From JAKACA01 sp049510975 (GTDB taxonomy: Bacteria > Actinomycetota > Acidimicrobiia > Acidimicrobiales > Bog-793), in assembly GCA_049510975.1 (NCBI GenBank), contig JBEKYM010000019.1, forward strand, positions 1-64,000: a DNA stretch of 64,000 bases, in the 5' to 3' direction. Positions 1 through 8,330 of this stretch are shown here, piece after piece. A program made the position numbers and the translations under genes. Under the pieces are notes generated by a model, which had not been told where the DNA came from, did not search any database, and was given only the letters and a program-made list of their open reading frames with translations. Position 1 is the stretch's first letter. The number at the start of each line of letters is the position of its first letter.

Positions 1-699
1 GCCATCACCTACTCGCCGGCGGGGTCGCCCATCGAGGTGGCGGTGCACGTGGACTGGCCTCCGGTGGACGTGTCCGGGCTGCCAGGCGTCCCGTCGCTGC
101 CCGCCGTGGGCATGTTCGGGCGGCGGACACGAGCCGGCCGGTCGTACGGGCCGAACGATCCGCCCACTGGTCCGGTCCGGCCCCTCTCGGCGGCCGATCT
201 CGCAGGGGCGGGCCACGGGCCCGAGGGCCACTACCCGAACGGATCGAGCACGCCGGCGGGAAGCGACCGGCCGAGCGCCGTCGGACCGGCCGGGAGCGAG
301 GCAGCGCCGGGGTTGGGGCCGAACGGAGCCGCCGCCTCCCCTCCGCCTCCGCCCCCACCGCCGCCGGCGCCTGCGCCGTCTGCGGACTGGCCGTGGCAGG
401 GTGGCCGTGTTGCGCTCGCCGTCATCGATCATGGGCCGGGCATCGCAGCTGAGAACGTGCCGCACGTGTTCGAGCGGTTCTGGCGCGCCGATCAGTCGAG
501 GCAGCGGTCGAGAGGCGGTACCGGCCTCGGTCTGTCCATCGTCGCCGCAGTCGTGGCGGCTCACGGCGGGCAGGTGGCGATCCGGCAGACACCCGGAGGT
601 GGGGCGACCTTCGTCGTCGAGCTGCCGACGGCGCCGCCTGAGGGGTCCACCCCGGCCGGGGACCCCCTCCCCGAGGTCGTCGAGGACTTGGCCGAGTAG
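1..699 (+). CDS. Sensor histidine kinase, C-terminal part, with proline-rich insertion in the ATPase domain
   Basis: The gene enters from the left edge in frame 1, so the start, sensor and phosphoacceptor domains are missing. The first visible residues (AITYSPAGSPIEV) are the N-box end of a HATPase_c domain. The rest of the ATPase follows only after about 110 residues: DHGPGI (G1 box), FERFWRADQSR (F box) and GGTGLGLSIV (G2 box). The interruption is Gly/Pro/Ala-rich, has a run of nine prolines, and lies in the same frame, so it looks like a real disordered insertion and not a frameshift. The family autophosphorylates a histidine and passes the phosphate to a response regulator, which is probably encoded just left of the window. 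It stops at 697-699; dnaE2 follows after a palindromic element. Confidence 0.85.
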   Translation, partial: AITYSPAGSPIEVAVHVDWPPVDVSGLPGVPSLPAVGMFGRRTRAGRSYGPNDPPTGPVRPLSAADLAGAGHGPEGHYPNGSSTPAGSDRPSAVGPAGSEAAPGLGPNGAAASPPPPPPPPPAPAPSADWPWQGGRVALAVIDHGPGIAAENVPHVFERFWRADQSRQRSRGGTGLGLSIVAAVVAAHGGQVAIRQTPGGGATFVVELPTAPPEGSTPAGDPLPEVVEDLAE

Positions 700-715
700 G
701 CGGGTTTCGTTCTGA

Positions 716-763
716 TTCTGGGTGCACGTTTGGGACATATGTGTCCTTCCGGTGCACCCAGAA
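716..763. repeat. Palindromic element, copy 1 of a three-copy family (core GGGAC-N2-ATGTGTCC)
   Basis: Outer arms TTCTGGGTGCAC (716-727) and GTGCACCCAGAA (752-763) are a perfect 12-bp inverted repeat. The 24-nt loop holds an inner half-palindrome, GGGAC ATATGT GTCC. The same layout recurs at 55192-55240 and 55257-55304. It lies between the kinase stop and the dnaE2 promoter, so it may end kinase transcription, or it may be a mobile palindromic element. Confidence 0.6.
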
Positions 764-797
764 ACCCCGGACGTCGGGGTGAAGCGGCCCCCTCCTA

Positions 798-827
798 CGA
801 ACAGACGTTCGCAGAACGGGCTATCCT
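798..827 (+). promoter_or_regulatory. LexA (SOS) box and -10 element of dnaE2
   Basis: CGAACAGACGTTCG at 798-811 matches the actinobacterial LexA consensus CGAAC-RNRY-GTTCG at every position. TATCCT at 822-827 fits a TANNNT -10 box and ends 7 nt before the GTG at 835, so transcription should begin at or next to the start codon. LexA bound here would cover the promoter upstream of the -10. SOS control of dnaE2 is established in mycobacteria and other bacteria. Confidence 0.8.
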
Positions 828-834
828 CGTTCGG

Positions 835-3800
835 GTGACACCGAGGGGGATCGCCAAGGCCTCCACTCCGTACGCCGAGCTGCACTGCCACTCGAGCTTC
901 AGCTTCCTCGACGGGGCTTCACACCCCGACGAGCTCGTGGCCGAGGCGGCCCGGCTCGAGCTCGATGCCCTTGCCCTGACGGACCATGACGGGTTGTACG
1001 GGGTGGTGCGTTTCTTCGAGGCGGCTCGAGAGCTCGGCGTCCGCACCGTGTTCGGTTCAGAGGTCACCCTTGGCTCGAAGGGCCAGGCGCCGGCGACACC
1101 GGCGCCGGCCAGGACCCGCATCCCCGATCCGCAAGGCACCCATCTCGTCGTGCTCGCACGCGATCCGGAGGGTTACACGCGCCTTGCCCGGGCGCTCAGC
1201 GAGGCGCACCTCGCCGGCGGGGAGAAGGGCAGGCCGCGCCACGACCTCGCTCGCCTCGGGGAGGTCTCGGGCGGTCACCTCCTCGTGCTCACGGGCTGCC
1301 GGAAAGGAACCGTCCCGGCAGCGCTCGTCGACGCCGGCCCGGCGGCGGCCGCCCGTGAGCTCGACAAGTTGGTGGCGGCATTCGGGAGCGACAACGTCGT
1401 CGTCGAGCTCTGGGACCACGGCGACCCGCTGGATGGTGCCCGCAATGACGCTCTTGCCGAGATCGCCGCCCGCCGCGGCGTCGGGATCGTCGCCACGAAT
1501 GTCGTGCACTATGCCGCACCTGCCGACGGCCGGATGGCGACCGTGCTGGCGGCCGTGCGCTCTGGCAAGCCCCTCGACGACCTCGACGGCTGGCTGCCTG
1601 CCGCCGGGATGGCCCATCTGCGTTCGGGAGCCGAGCAGGCGAGGCGTTTTGCCCGCTATCCCGGGGCGGTCGAGCTCGCCGGTGAGCTCGGCCGCGCCTG
1701 CGCCTTCGACCTGAAGCTCGTCGCCCCGCGGCTGCCCGACTTCCCCCTCCCTGCCGGTGAGACGGAGATGAGCCACCTCCGCTCCCTCGTCGAGGAGCGC
1801 GGGGCCGTCCGCTACGGCCCGCGTCACGCCGAGCGCGTGCCCGGCGCCTGGCGCCAGCTCGATCACGAGATGGAGCTGATCGAGGAGCTGGGCTTCCCGG
1901 GGTACTTCCTCGTCGTCTTCGACATCGTCGAGTTCTGTCGCCGCAGCAATATCTTCTGCCAGGGCAGAGGGTCGGCCGCCAGCTCGGCCGTCTGCTACGT
2001 CCTCGGCATCACGAACGCCGACGCCGTCACGCTCGGCTTGCTGTTCGAGCGTTTCCTCTCACCCGAGCGGGACGGTCCGCCCGACATCGACATCGACATC
2101 GAGAGCGGCCGGCGAGAGGAAGTCATCCAGTACGTCTACGAACGCTACGGCCGGGAGCGGGCTGCTCTCGTCGCCGTCGTCGTCACCTATCGGGCCCGAT
2201 CGGCCATACGCGACACCGGCAAGGCGTTCGGGCACCCGCAGGGGCAGGTGGACAAGTGGTCGAAACAGATCGACCGCTGGAGCGGCCTCGGCGGTCACCG
2301 GCCCGTGAACTCCGGGGGTCGCAGCGGTCACTGGTCGTGGTGGAGCGGTGCGGTCGCTCACGACCTCGCCGAGCGAGAGAAGGCACGCAAAGCCGGCAAG
2401 GCGGGGGCCGGCTCCAACGGCTCCAGCACGAAGGGCACGAACGGCACGAACGGCACGAAGGGCAGGAAGGCCAAGCCCGCCGCCGCCCTGCCAGAGCTCC
2501 CTGGGCGAGACGACGTCGCCCCCGAACCGGCGCCGTGGACGACGGGCGACCGTGTCGGGTCGGGGCCCGGACGGGGCGACAACGATCTCGGCATCCCGCC
2601 GGTGGTGCTCGCCACCGCCACCGAGCTCGAGGGCTTCCCCCGCCATCTCGGCATCCATCCGGGAGGCATGGTGATCTGCGACCGCCCCGTCTCGGAAGTG
2701 TGCCCGGTCGAATGGGCGCGTATGGAAGGCCGCACCGTCCTGCAATGGGACAAGGACGATTGCGCAGCCGTCGGTCTCGTGAAGTTCGACCTCCTCGGGC
2801 TCGGGATGCTCGAGGCGATCCACCGGGCGGTCGATCTCGTGAAGGCCCACCATCGGGTCGAGGTCGAGCTCGCCACCGTCCCGCAGGAGGAAGCGGTCTA
2901 CGAGATGCTCTGCCGGGGCGACTCGGTCGGCGTCTTCCAGGTCGAGAGCCGGGCGCAGATGGCGACGTTGCCGAGGCTGCAACCGAGGTGCTTCTACGAC
3001 CTCGTCGTCGAAGTCGCCCTCATCCGCCCCGGGCCGATCCAGGGCGGTTCCGTGCACCCGTACATCAGGAGGCGGAACGGTTTCGAGCCGGTGACCTACT
3101 TGCACCCCATCTTCGAGCGTTGCCTTGCCAAGACCCTCGGCGTGCCGTTGTTCCAGGAGCAATTGATGGAGATGGCGATCGATGCGGCGGGTTTCTCAGC
3201 GGCGGAGGCAGACCAGCTGCGCCAAGCCATGGGCTCGAAACGTTCCGCCGACCGCATGGAACGCCTCCGTTCCCGGCTGTTCGGTGGCATGGCCGAGCGG
3301 GGCATCACCGGAGAGATCGCCGAGGAGATCTGGGACAAGTTGCGGGCATTTGCCAATTTCGGGTTCCCCGAGAGCCATTCGGTCTCCTTCGCCTACCTCG
3401 TGTACGTGAGCGCCTGGCTGAAGCTTCGCTATCCGGCGGCGTTCCTGGCGTCGCTGTTGAACTCCCAGCCGATGGGCTTCTGGGCGCCCCACACGTTGGT
3501 GGCCGACGCCCGGCGCCACGGGGTGACGGTGCTCGGGCCGGACGTGAACCGGAGTGAGGCGGTGTCGTCGCTGGAGGTCGGGGACGATCCTGGCGGGGCC
3601 GGTCCCACCGTGCGCCTCGGCCTCACGTCCGTCAAGGGCATCGGCGCCGAGCTCGCCGAGCAGATCGCCGCCGGCCGGCCCTATGCCGACCTCGAGGATC
3701 TCGCCCGCCGGACGGGCGCCAACAGGACCGTGCTCGAGTCGCTGGCGACGGCAGGAGCCGTCAGCAACCTCGGCGAGGCAGCCGCCGCACAGGCCGGCCC

Positions 3801-4386
3801 GGCAAGGGGGGAGAGCTGCAGCTCGGCGGGGAGGGTTCCCGGTTATGGCCGGCGGGAGGCGCTCTGGGCGGCCGGAGCGGCGGCGGAGTCACGGGCGGAC
3901 CGGCTTCCCGGCGTGGTCGTCGGGACCGATGCACCCCCGCTGCCGCCCATGACCTCTGCCGAGGAGATGGCCGCCGATCTGCAGACGCTCGGGCTGTCGC
4001 CGCATGAATCGCCGGTGAGTTTTGCCCGCGAGGATCTCGAGCGCCGGGGGGCCGTGCCGATCTCGGCCCTCATGGGGGTTGCCGACGGCGCCAAGGTGAC
4101 GATCGCCGGGATCGTGACCCATCGGCAGCGGCCGGCGACGGCTGGCGGTGTGACGTTTCTCAACGTGGAGGACGAGACGGGTCTCGTCAACGTCATCTGC
4201 TCGGCCGGGCTCTGGATCCGCTACCGGCAGGCGGCTCGTTCTGCGGTCGTGATGCTCGTGCGAGGACGTATCGAGCGAGCCGCCGGCTCCCACCCGGAGG
4301 CACCCTCTGGCGCCAACCTCGTCGCCGAGTACCTGGAGGAAGTCGACTGCGTGCTCGCCGTCACGCCTTCGCGCGACTTCCGCTGA
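835..4386 (+). CDS. dnaE2: Error-prone DNA polymerase III alpha subunit DnaE2
   Basis: This is the C-family polymerase of the ImuA/ImuB/DnaE2 mutasome, which copies damaged DNA during the SOS response. From GTG 835 the protein has 1183 residues. An N-terminal PHP domain starts with ELHCHSSFSF (about residues 15-24). The palm carries PDIDID near residue 416, and a third acidic site lies in VKFDLLGLGML. Tandem HhH motifs follow, then an OB fold (VTIAGIVTHRQRP, near residue 1090). An upstream ATG at 730 would add 35 residues but lies inside a palindrome and ahead of the LexA box, so 835 is preferred. About 50 residues of Lys/Gly/Thr/Asn-rich sequence (roughly 510-562), encoded partly by a tandem 9-bp repeat, interrupt the catalytic region. 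No imuA or imuB is visible. Confidence 0.95.
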   Translation: MTPRGIAKASTPYAELHCHSSFSFLDGASHPDELVAEAARLELDALALTDHDGLYGVVRFFEAARELGVRTVFGSEVTLGSKGQAPATPAPARTRIPDPQGTHLVVLARDPEGYTRLARALSEAHLAGGEKGRPRHDLARLGEVSGGHLLVLTGCRKGTVPAALVDAGPAAAARELDKLVAAFGSDNVVVELWDHGDPLDGARNDALAEIAARRGVGIVATNVVHYAAPADGRMATVLAAVRSGKPLDDLDGWLPAAGMAHLRSGAEQARRFARYPGAVELAGELGRACAFDLKLVAPRLPDFPLPAGETEMSHLRSLVEERGAVRYGPRHAERVPGAWRQLDHEMELIEELGFPGYFLVVFDIVEFCRRSNIFCQGRGSAASSAVCYVLGITNADAVTLGLLFERFLSPERDGPPDIDIDIESGRREEVIQYVYERYGRERAALVAVVVTYRARSAIRDTGKAFGHPQGQVDKWSKQIDRWSGLGGHRPVNSGGRSGHWSWWSGAVAHDLAEREKARKAGKAGAGSNGSSTKGTNGTNGTKGRKAKPAAALPELPGRDDVAPEPAPWTTGDRVGSGPGRGDNDLGIPPVVLATATELEGFPRHLGIHPGGMVICDRPVSEVCPVEWARMEGRTVLQWDKDDCAAVGLVKFDLLGLGMLEAIHRAVDLVKAHHRVEVELATVPQEEAVYEMLCRGDSVGVFQVESRAQMATLPRLQPRCFYDLVVEVALIRPGPIQGGSVHPYIRRRNGFEPVTYLHPIFERCLAKTLGVPLFQEQLMEMAIDAAGFSAAEADQLRQAMGSKRSADRMERLRSRLFGGMAERGITGEIAEEIWDKLRAFANFGFPESHSVSFAYLVYVSAWLKLRYPAAFLASLLNSQPMGFWAPHTLVADARRHGVTVLGPDVNRSEAVSSLEVGDDPGGAGPTVRLGLTSVKGIGAELAEQIAAGRPYADLEDLARRTGANRTVLESLATAGAVSNLGEAAAAQAGPARGESCSSAGRVPGYGRREALWAAGAAAESRADRLPGVVVGTDAPPLPPMTSAEEMAADLQTLGLSPHESPVSFAREDLERRGAVPISALMGVADGAKVTIAGIVTHRQRPATAGGVTFLNVEDETGLVNVICSAGLWIRYRQAARSAVVMLVRGRIERAAGSHPEAPSGANLVAEYLEEVDCVLAVTPSRDFR

Positions 4387-4404
4387 CCCCCCCGGGGGGA
4401 GCGC

Positions 4405-4851
4405 TCAGGCCGGCGGCAAGCAGGCCACTGTCAGGAAGAACCGATCGATCTGGCGCACGACGCTCAGGAACGAGGCGAGGTCGACCGGCTTCTTCACAAA
4501 GGCGTTGGCGTGCAGGTCGTAGCTGCGCACAATGTCCTCTTCGGCACTCGAGGTCGTGAGGACGACGATCGGGATGCGCCGCAGATCCTCGTCGCCCTTC
4601 ACGATGGCGAGCACCTCGCGACCGTCGAGGCGCGGGAGGTTGAGGTCCAGCAGGATGAGATCGGGTCGAGGGGCCGTCGAGTAGGGACCCTCGCGGCGCA
4701 GGAATGCCACTGCCTTCTCGCCGTCATCAACGACCTGCAGCTCGTGCACGAGCTTTCCCTCGGCGAGGGCCTCGCGAGTCATGAGGACGTCGCCCGAGTC
4801 GTCGTCGACGAGCAGGACGACGATCGGTGTGAGGTCGTCAACTCGGTTCAT
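4405..4851 (-). CDS. Single-domain CheY/Rcp1-like response regulator
   Basis: A stand-alone receiver domain of 148 residues with no output domain. Acidic pocket VDDDSGD (residues 15-21), phosphoacceptor D69 in LLDLNLP, TTSS switch region and FVKKPVD lysine are all present. The ATG at 4851 overlaps the last 14 bases of the kinase gene upstream, so the two are translationally coupled and this protein is the likely phosphate acceptor of that kinase. The family is like cyanobacterial Rcp1, which pairs with phytochrome-type kinases. It converges on dnaE2 with 18 nt between the stops. Confidence 0.92.
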   Translation of the reverse strand: MNRVDDLTPIVVLLVDDDSGDVLMTREALAEGKLVHELQVVDDGEKAVAFLRREGPYSTAPRPDLILLDLNLPRLDGREVLAIVKGDEDLRRIPIVVLTTSSAEEDIVRSYDLHANAFVKKPVDLASFLSVVRQIDRFFLTVACLPPA

Positions 4852-6421
4852 CGGGCGGACCTCCTGGTCGGGACGGCAGGGTGAAACAGATTCGGGTACC
4901 GGGTGCGTGCTCGGTGTCGAGGAAGATCCGCCCGCCATGGAACTCCAGGATCTTCTTGCACAGGGCGAGCCCGATCCCCGACCCCTCGTAAGCGTCGCGG
5001 GAGTGTAAGCGTTGGAAGATCACGAAGACCCGCTCGGCGAACCGGGCTTCGATGCCGATGCCCGTGTCGGTCACCGAGCAAAGCCACTCGTCGCCCTGCC
5101 GGACGGCGTCGATCCAGATCTCGGCGGGGTCGTCTCCATGGAACTTGAGGGAGTTGCCGACGAGGTTCTGGAACACCGTCGTGAGCAAGCCGGCATCTCC
5201 GCGCACGACGGGGAGCGGGCCGACGTGGATGTGTGCGCCCGACTCCTCCCGCGCCGCCGACAGGCGTTCGATCGCTGCGGTCGCACAGGCGCCCAGATCG
5301 ACATCGGCGAAACCGGCCGTCGTCCGCCCGATCCGTGAGAAGGCGAGCAGGTCGTTGATGAGCGTTTGCATCCGCTGGGCGCCGTCGACGGCGAAGCCGA
5401 TGTACTCGTCGGCACGGTCGTCCAGCTGGCCTTGATAGCGCTGCTGGAGGAGCTGGCAGAAGCTCACGACCTTCCTCAGCGGTTCCTGCAGATCGTGGGA
5501 GGCGACGTAGGCGAACTGCTCGAGCTCGACGTTGGACCGCGCCAGCTCGGCGTTGAGCGAGGCCAGCTCGGAGCGGGCAGCCGTGACGGCATCGAGCTCG
5601 CCGACGATGCGCCGCCGCATCGCCTCGGTGTCGGCGGCGAGCATCGCCAGCTCGGGCGGCCCGACAATGGCAACCTCGTGAGTGAGGTCGCCAGCGGCGA
5701 CCTTGCGGGCGTCCTCGCTCAAGCTGCCGAGCGGACCCGTCACCCAGACCCGGAGCAGGCGCCATCCGACGATGCCGCTGAACAGCAGGAGGGCGGCGCC
5801 GATGATGAGCACGATCGTGAGCGTGTCGCTGACGGTGTTGAGCCGGTTCGTGGCAGCGATCCGGGACTGTGCGAGCGTGCTGTTCAGGCTGGCGAGGGCG
5901 GTGCGAAAGGCGTCGAAGAGGTCCTTCGAGTGCAGCAGCTCGGCGTTGCTGGCATATGACGGGTCGTGGTCCCTCGTCGCCGCGATGGCCGGGACGGCGT
6001 ACTGGGTGCGCCAGGCGGCGCCGCGAGCCTCGGCGGCGGCCAGCAGCGCCCGCGGGATGGGATCGGAGTCGAGGAGCTTGCCGAGGAGGCGCTCGATCCC
6101 CTTCTCACTCTGGTGTCCCTCGTTGTAGGGCTGCAGGAATGTGGCGTTGTCGGTGAGCACGTAGCCACGGACGCCCGTTTCCTCGTCGACATAGGCGACG
6201 AGCAGTTCCTGGGAGAGCAGCGACGCCGGGTCGACCTCACTCAGGATCGTGTGGCGAGCGTCGAACAGCCGAACGAGCGAGACGGCGCTCACCGCCATGG
6301 CAGCGGCGAGGAGCACCGCCCCGACGGCGAACATGATGCCGAGGCGCCGGCGCAGGGTGAGGGTGCCGCCGCCTAGGTCGCCCAGCGTGCCGCCGGCGCT
6401 GGCGCCGGCGCCGGCGCTCAT
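4838..6421 (-). CDS. CHASE3-HAMP membrane sensor histidine kinase
   Basis: A 527-residue kinase. A first membrane helix (MFAVGAVLLAAAMAVSAVSL) precedes an extracytoplasmic CHASE3 domain (DEETGVRGYVLTDN motif). A second helix (LTIVLIIGAALLLFSGIVGW), a HAMP domain and a short coiled coil lead to HisKA with the phosphoacceptor in ASHDLQEPLRK (about H308), then HATPase_c with NLVGNSLKFH, DTGIGI and GSGIGLALCKKI. The ATG at 6421 overlaps the stop of the phosphatase gene upstream as ATGA. A longer in-frame reading to 6832 would run through that gene and is rejected. The three-gene order suggests one signalling module whose output is the PP2C phosphatase. Confidence 0.9.
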   Translation of the reverse strand: MSAGAGASAGGTLGDLGGGTLTLRRRLGIMFAVGAVLLAAAMAVSAVSLVRLFDARHTILSEVDPASLLSQELLVAYVDEETGVRGYVLTDNATFLQPYNEGHQSEKGIERLLGKLLDSDPIPRALLAAAEARGAAWRTQYAVPAIAATRDHDPSYASNAELLHSKDLFDAFRTALASLNSTLAQSRIAATNRLNTVSDTLTIVLIIGAALLLFSGIVGWRLLRVWVTGPLGSLSEDARKVAAGDLTHEVAIVGPPELAMLAADTEAMRRRIVGELDAVTAARSELASLNAELARSNVELEQFAYVASHDLQEPLRKVVSFCQLLQQRYQGQLDDRADEYIGFAVDGAQRMQTLINDLLAFSRIGRTTAGFADVDLGACATAAIERLSAAREESGAHIHVGPLPVVRGDAGLLTTVFQNLVGNSLKFHGDDPAEIWIDAVRQGDEWLCSVTDTGIGIEARFAERVFVIFQRLHSRDAYEGSGIGLALCKKILEFHGGRIFLDTEHAPGTRICFTLPSRPGGPPDEPS

Positions 6422-7587
6422 CTCGCTCGAGCGGCTGGGCGCGACAGCACGAACAGCGCAATGTCGTCGGAGGTCGTGCCGGCGGTGCCCTCCCCGACGC
6501 TCGACATGAGGCCGTCGGCGAAGGCGTCGAGGTCGCTCGTCCGTGCGAGCAGCTGCTCGCCGAGGGCGCTCAAGGCGTCGAGGCCGAGGCGCTCGCCCGA
6601 CGTCCTGGAGCGCCCTTCGCTGATGCCGTCGGTGAACAGCAACAGGGTCCAGTGCTCGCCGAGCTCGAGCACGTTCGGCTCCCAGGCGGCGCCGGCGAGG
6701 ACACCGAGCGCCCGCCCCCTGAGCGGCAGAGGTGAGATCGACCGAGTGGCACCGTTGAACAGCAGCGGTGACGGGTGGCCGGCGAGGCGGATGCGGGCAC
6801 GGGTGAAACCCGGCTCGAGGACCACGTCGCACATGGTGGCAAAGATGTGCTCGGCGAACCGCTCCACTTCCAGCATGCGCTCGAGTGCGGGCAGCACGTC
6901 GCTCTCGTCGACGCCGGCGATGACGAGGGACCGCCAGGCAACCCGGAGCGCCACCCCGAGGGCGGCCTCGTCCGGGCCGTGGCCGCAGACGTCGCCGACG
7001 ACGACGCGAACGCTGCCGTCGGGACGCTCGACGGCGTCGAAGAAGTCGCCTCCGAGCAGGGCCAGGCCACCTCCCGGCCGGTACCGGGTCGCCCAGCGGA
7101 GCGAAGTCGTCGACAGCAGCGGCCGGGGCAGCAGGGCGCGCTCCAGGCGAGCGTTCTCGGCTCGCAGCAGGGCGGCCTCGAACAGCTGGCGCTGGGTCTC
7201 CTCCGAGCGCCGGCGCCCGATGGCGTAGCGGATCGAGCGAGCGAGGGTCTCCCCGTCGACGCGGCCCTTGATGAGATAGTCCTGGGCACCGAGGGTGACG
7301 GCGTCGGAGCCTCTGAGCTGGTCGGTCAGTCCCGTGAGGACGACGACGGCGGCGTCGCGGGCGATCGCCAGCATCTCGGTGAGCCCATCGAGGCCCTCGG
7401 CGTCAGGAAGGCCGAGATCGAACAGCACGCAGGCGACGGAGGCGTTCATGGCCGCCCGCGCCTCGGCAAGGCTCGACACCGTCACGAGCTCGAACTCGTC
7501 GCCGGACTCCCTCAGCAGCTCGCTCACGAGGAAGGCGTCGGCCTTGTCGTCCTCGACGAGCAGAACCCTGTGCCCGCTCGGACTCAT
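6418..7587 (-). CDS. Response regulator with PP2C (SpoIIE/RsbU-type) phosphatase output
   Basis: First gene of a three-gene operon; 389 residues. The N-terminal receiver domain has VEDDKAD and phospho-Asp D57 in FDLGLPD. A coiled linker (about residues 130-160) joins it to a PP2C phosphatase domain with GGDFFDAV, VVGDVCGHG and LLFTDGISEGR, which carry the metal-binding aspartates. Family members dephosphorylate anti-sigma-factor antagonists (STAS proteins), releasing stress sigma factors. No STAS or RsbW-like gene is in the window, so the target is unknown. It ends in ATGA overlap with the CHASE3 kinase gene. Confidence 0.9.
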   Translation of the reverse strand: MSPSGHRVLLVEDDKADAFLVSELLRESGDEFELVTVSSLAEARAAMNASVACVLFDLGLPDAEGLDGLTEMLAIARDAAVVVLTGLTDQLRGSDAVTLGAQDYLIKGRVDGETLARSIRYAIGRRRSEETQRQLFEAALLRAENARLERALLPRPLLSTTSLRWATRYRPGGGLALLGGDFFDAVERPDGSVRVVVGDVCGHGPDEAALGVALRVAWRSLVIAGVDESDVLPALERMLEVERFAEHIFATMCDVVLEPGFTRARIRLAGHPSPLLFNGATRSISPLPLRGRALGVLAGAAWEPNVLELGEHWTLLLFTDGISEGRSRTSGERLGLDALSALGEQLLARTSDLDAFADGLMSSVGEGTAGTTSDDIALFVLSRPAARAR

Positions 7588-7715
7588 CGAGTCGCCGACC
7601 TTGCCAGCTCCGCCGATCCCTGCGTCATCGCGGCGTGAGGTTATCGGATCGGCTCTTCACCGACGGGTCCGAACGGGCGCCGGCGGTCGCCGGAAGCGTG
7701 CTCGCCGGCGAGCGA

Positions 7716-8330
7716 TCAGCCGCCGTACCCCTTGTGGGCGCGGCCGCGCGGGGTGATCTCGGCTTCGGCTTCGTTGCCCCACACTGACCAGCCCGGGTGC
7801 GGGTAGCGGGCGAAGAGCTCGAGGTAGGGACCCGGCGAGCAGCTCTCGATGAGCCCGTACTGCTCGTCCGGCTTGCGGGAGTGCTCGCGCTTGCGAGTCG
7901 CCAGCAAGTTGACCTGGCGCCGTCCCGGGGGAAGCGTTCGCATCGTGCCACGGACCCCGAAGAGCACGAGCTCGGTGACGTTGCGGAAGTAGAAACCCAC
8001 CCCCCGCCCATCCGACCCGCCGTCCTTGCGGACCTTGTGCCACACGAGGTTGGCCTTGTAGGTGTAGCCCCACTCCTCGAGAACCATGAGGCCTTCGGCG
8101 AGCAGGGCGTTCGGGACCCACAGGTACAGGTGGCTGCGTGCGGCGGCGATCTCGGCGACGGGCAGGGCGGCGATCTCCTTGGCCGTCATCGTGTCGTAGC
8201 GCGAGAGGCGGCGGTGCTCGGGCGCCACCTTGCCGGTGCGGTTCTGGAAGCGCCATGGCGGATCCGCCAGCACCGTGGCGAACGGGCCGCCTGGCAGCTC
8301 GAGCAGGGACTGCTCAGCAGTCGGGGTCAT
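7716..8330 (-). CDS. MT-A70 family adenine DNA methyltransferase (modification partner)
   Basis: About 204 residues with the MT-A70 signature ADPPWRFQNRTG near the N-terminus, then LYLWVPNALL and a C-terminal SAM-pocket region. The family transfers methyl groups to N6 of adenine. ATG 8330 overlaps the end of the nuclease gene by 17 nt; an in-frame ATG at 8351 would overlap by 38. That overlap with a BglII-type nuclease makes this the protecting methylase of a restriction-modification pair. BglII itself is protected by a cytosine methylase, so this adenine-methylase pairing differs from the textbook one. Confidence 0.9.
   Translation of the reverse strand: MTPTAEQSLLELPGGPFATVLADPPWRFQNRTGKVAPEHRRLSRYDTMTAKEIAALPVAEIAAARSHLYLWVPNALLAEGLMVLEEWGYTYKANLVWHKVRKDGGSDGRGVGFYFRNVTELVLFGVRGTMRTLPPGRRQVNLLATRKREHSRKPDEQYGLIESCSPGPYLELFARYPHPGWSVWGNEAEAEITPRGRAHKGYGG

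Noticed and set aside
2256..3557. Long open frames antisense or out of frame with dnaE2, glyS, ppdK and others
   Set aside because: They are Arg/Pro/Ala-rich shadows created by high-GC codon use and have no family motifs or ribosome sites.
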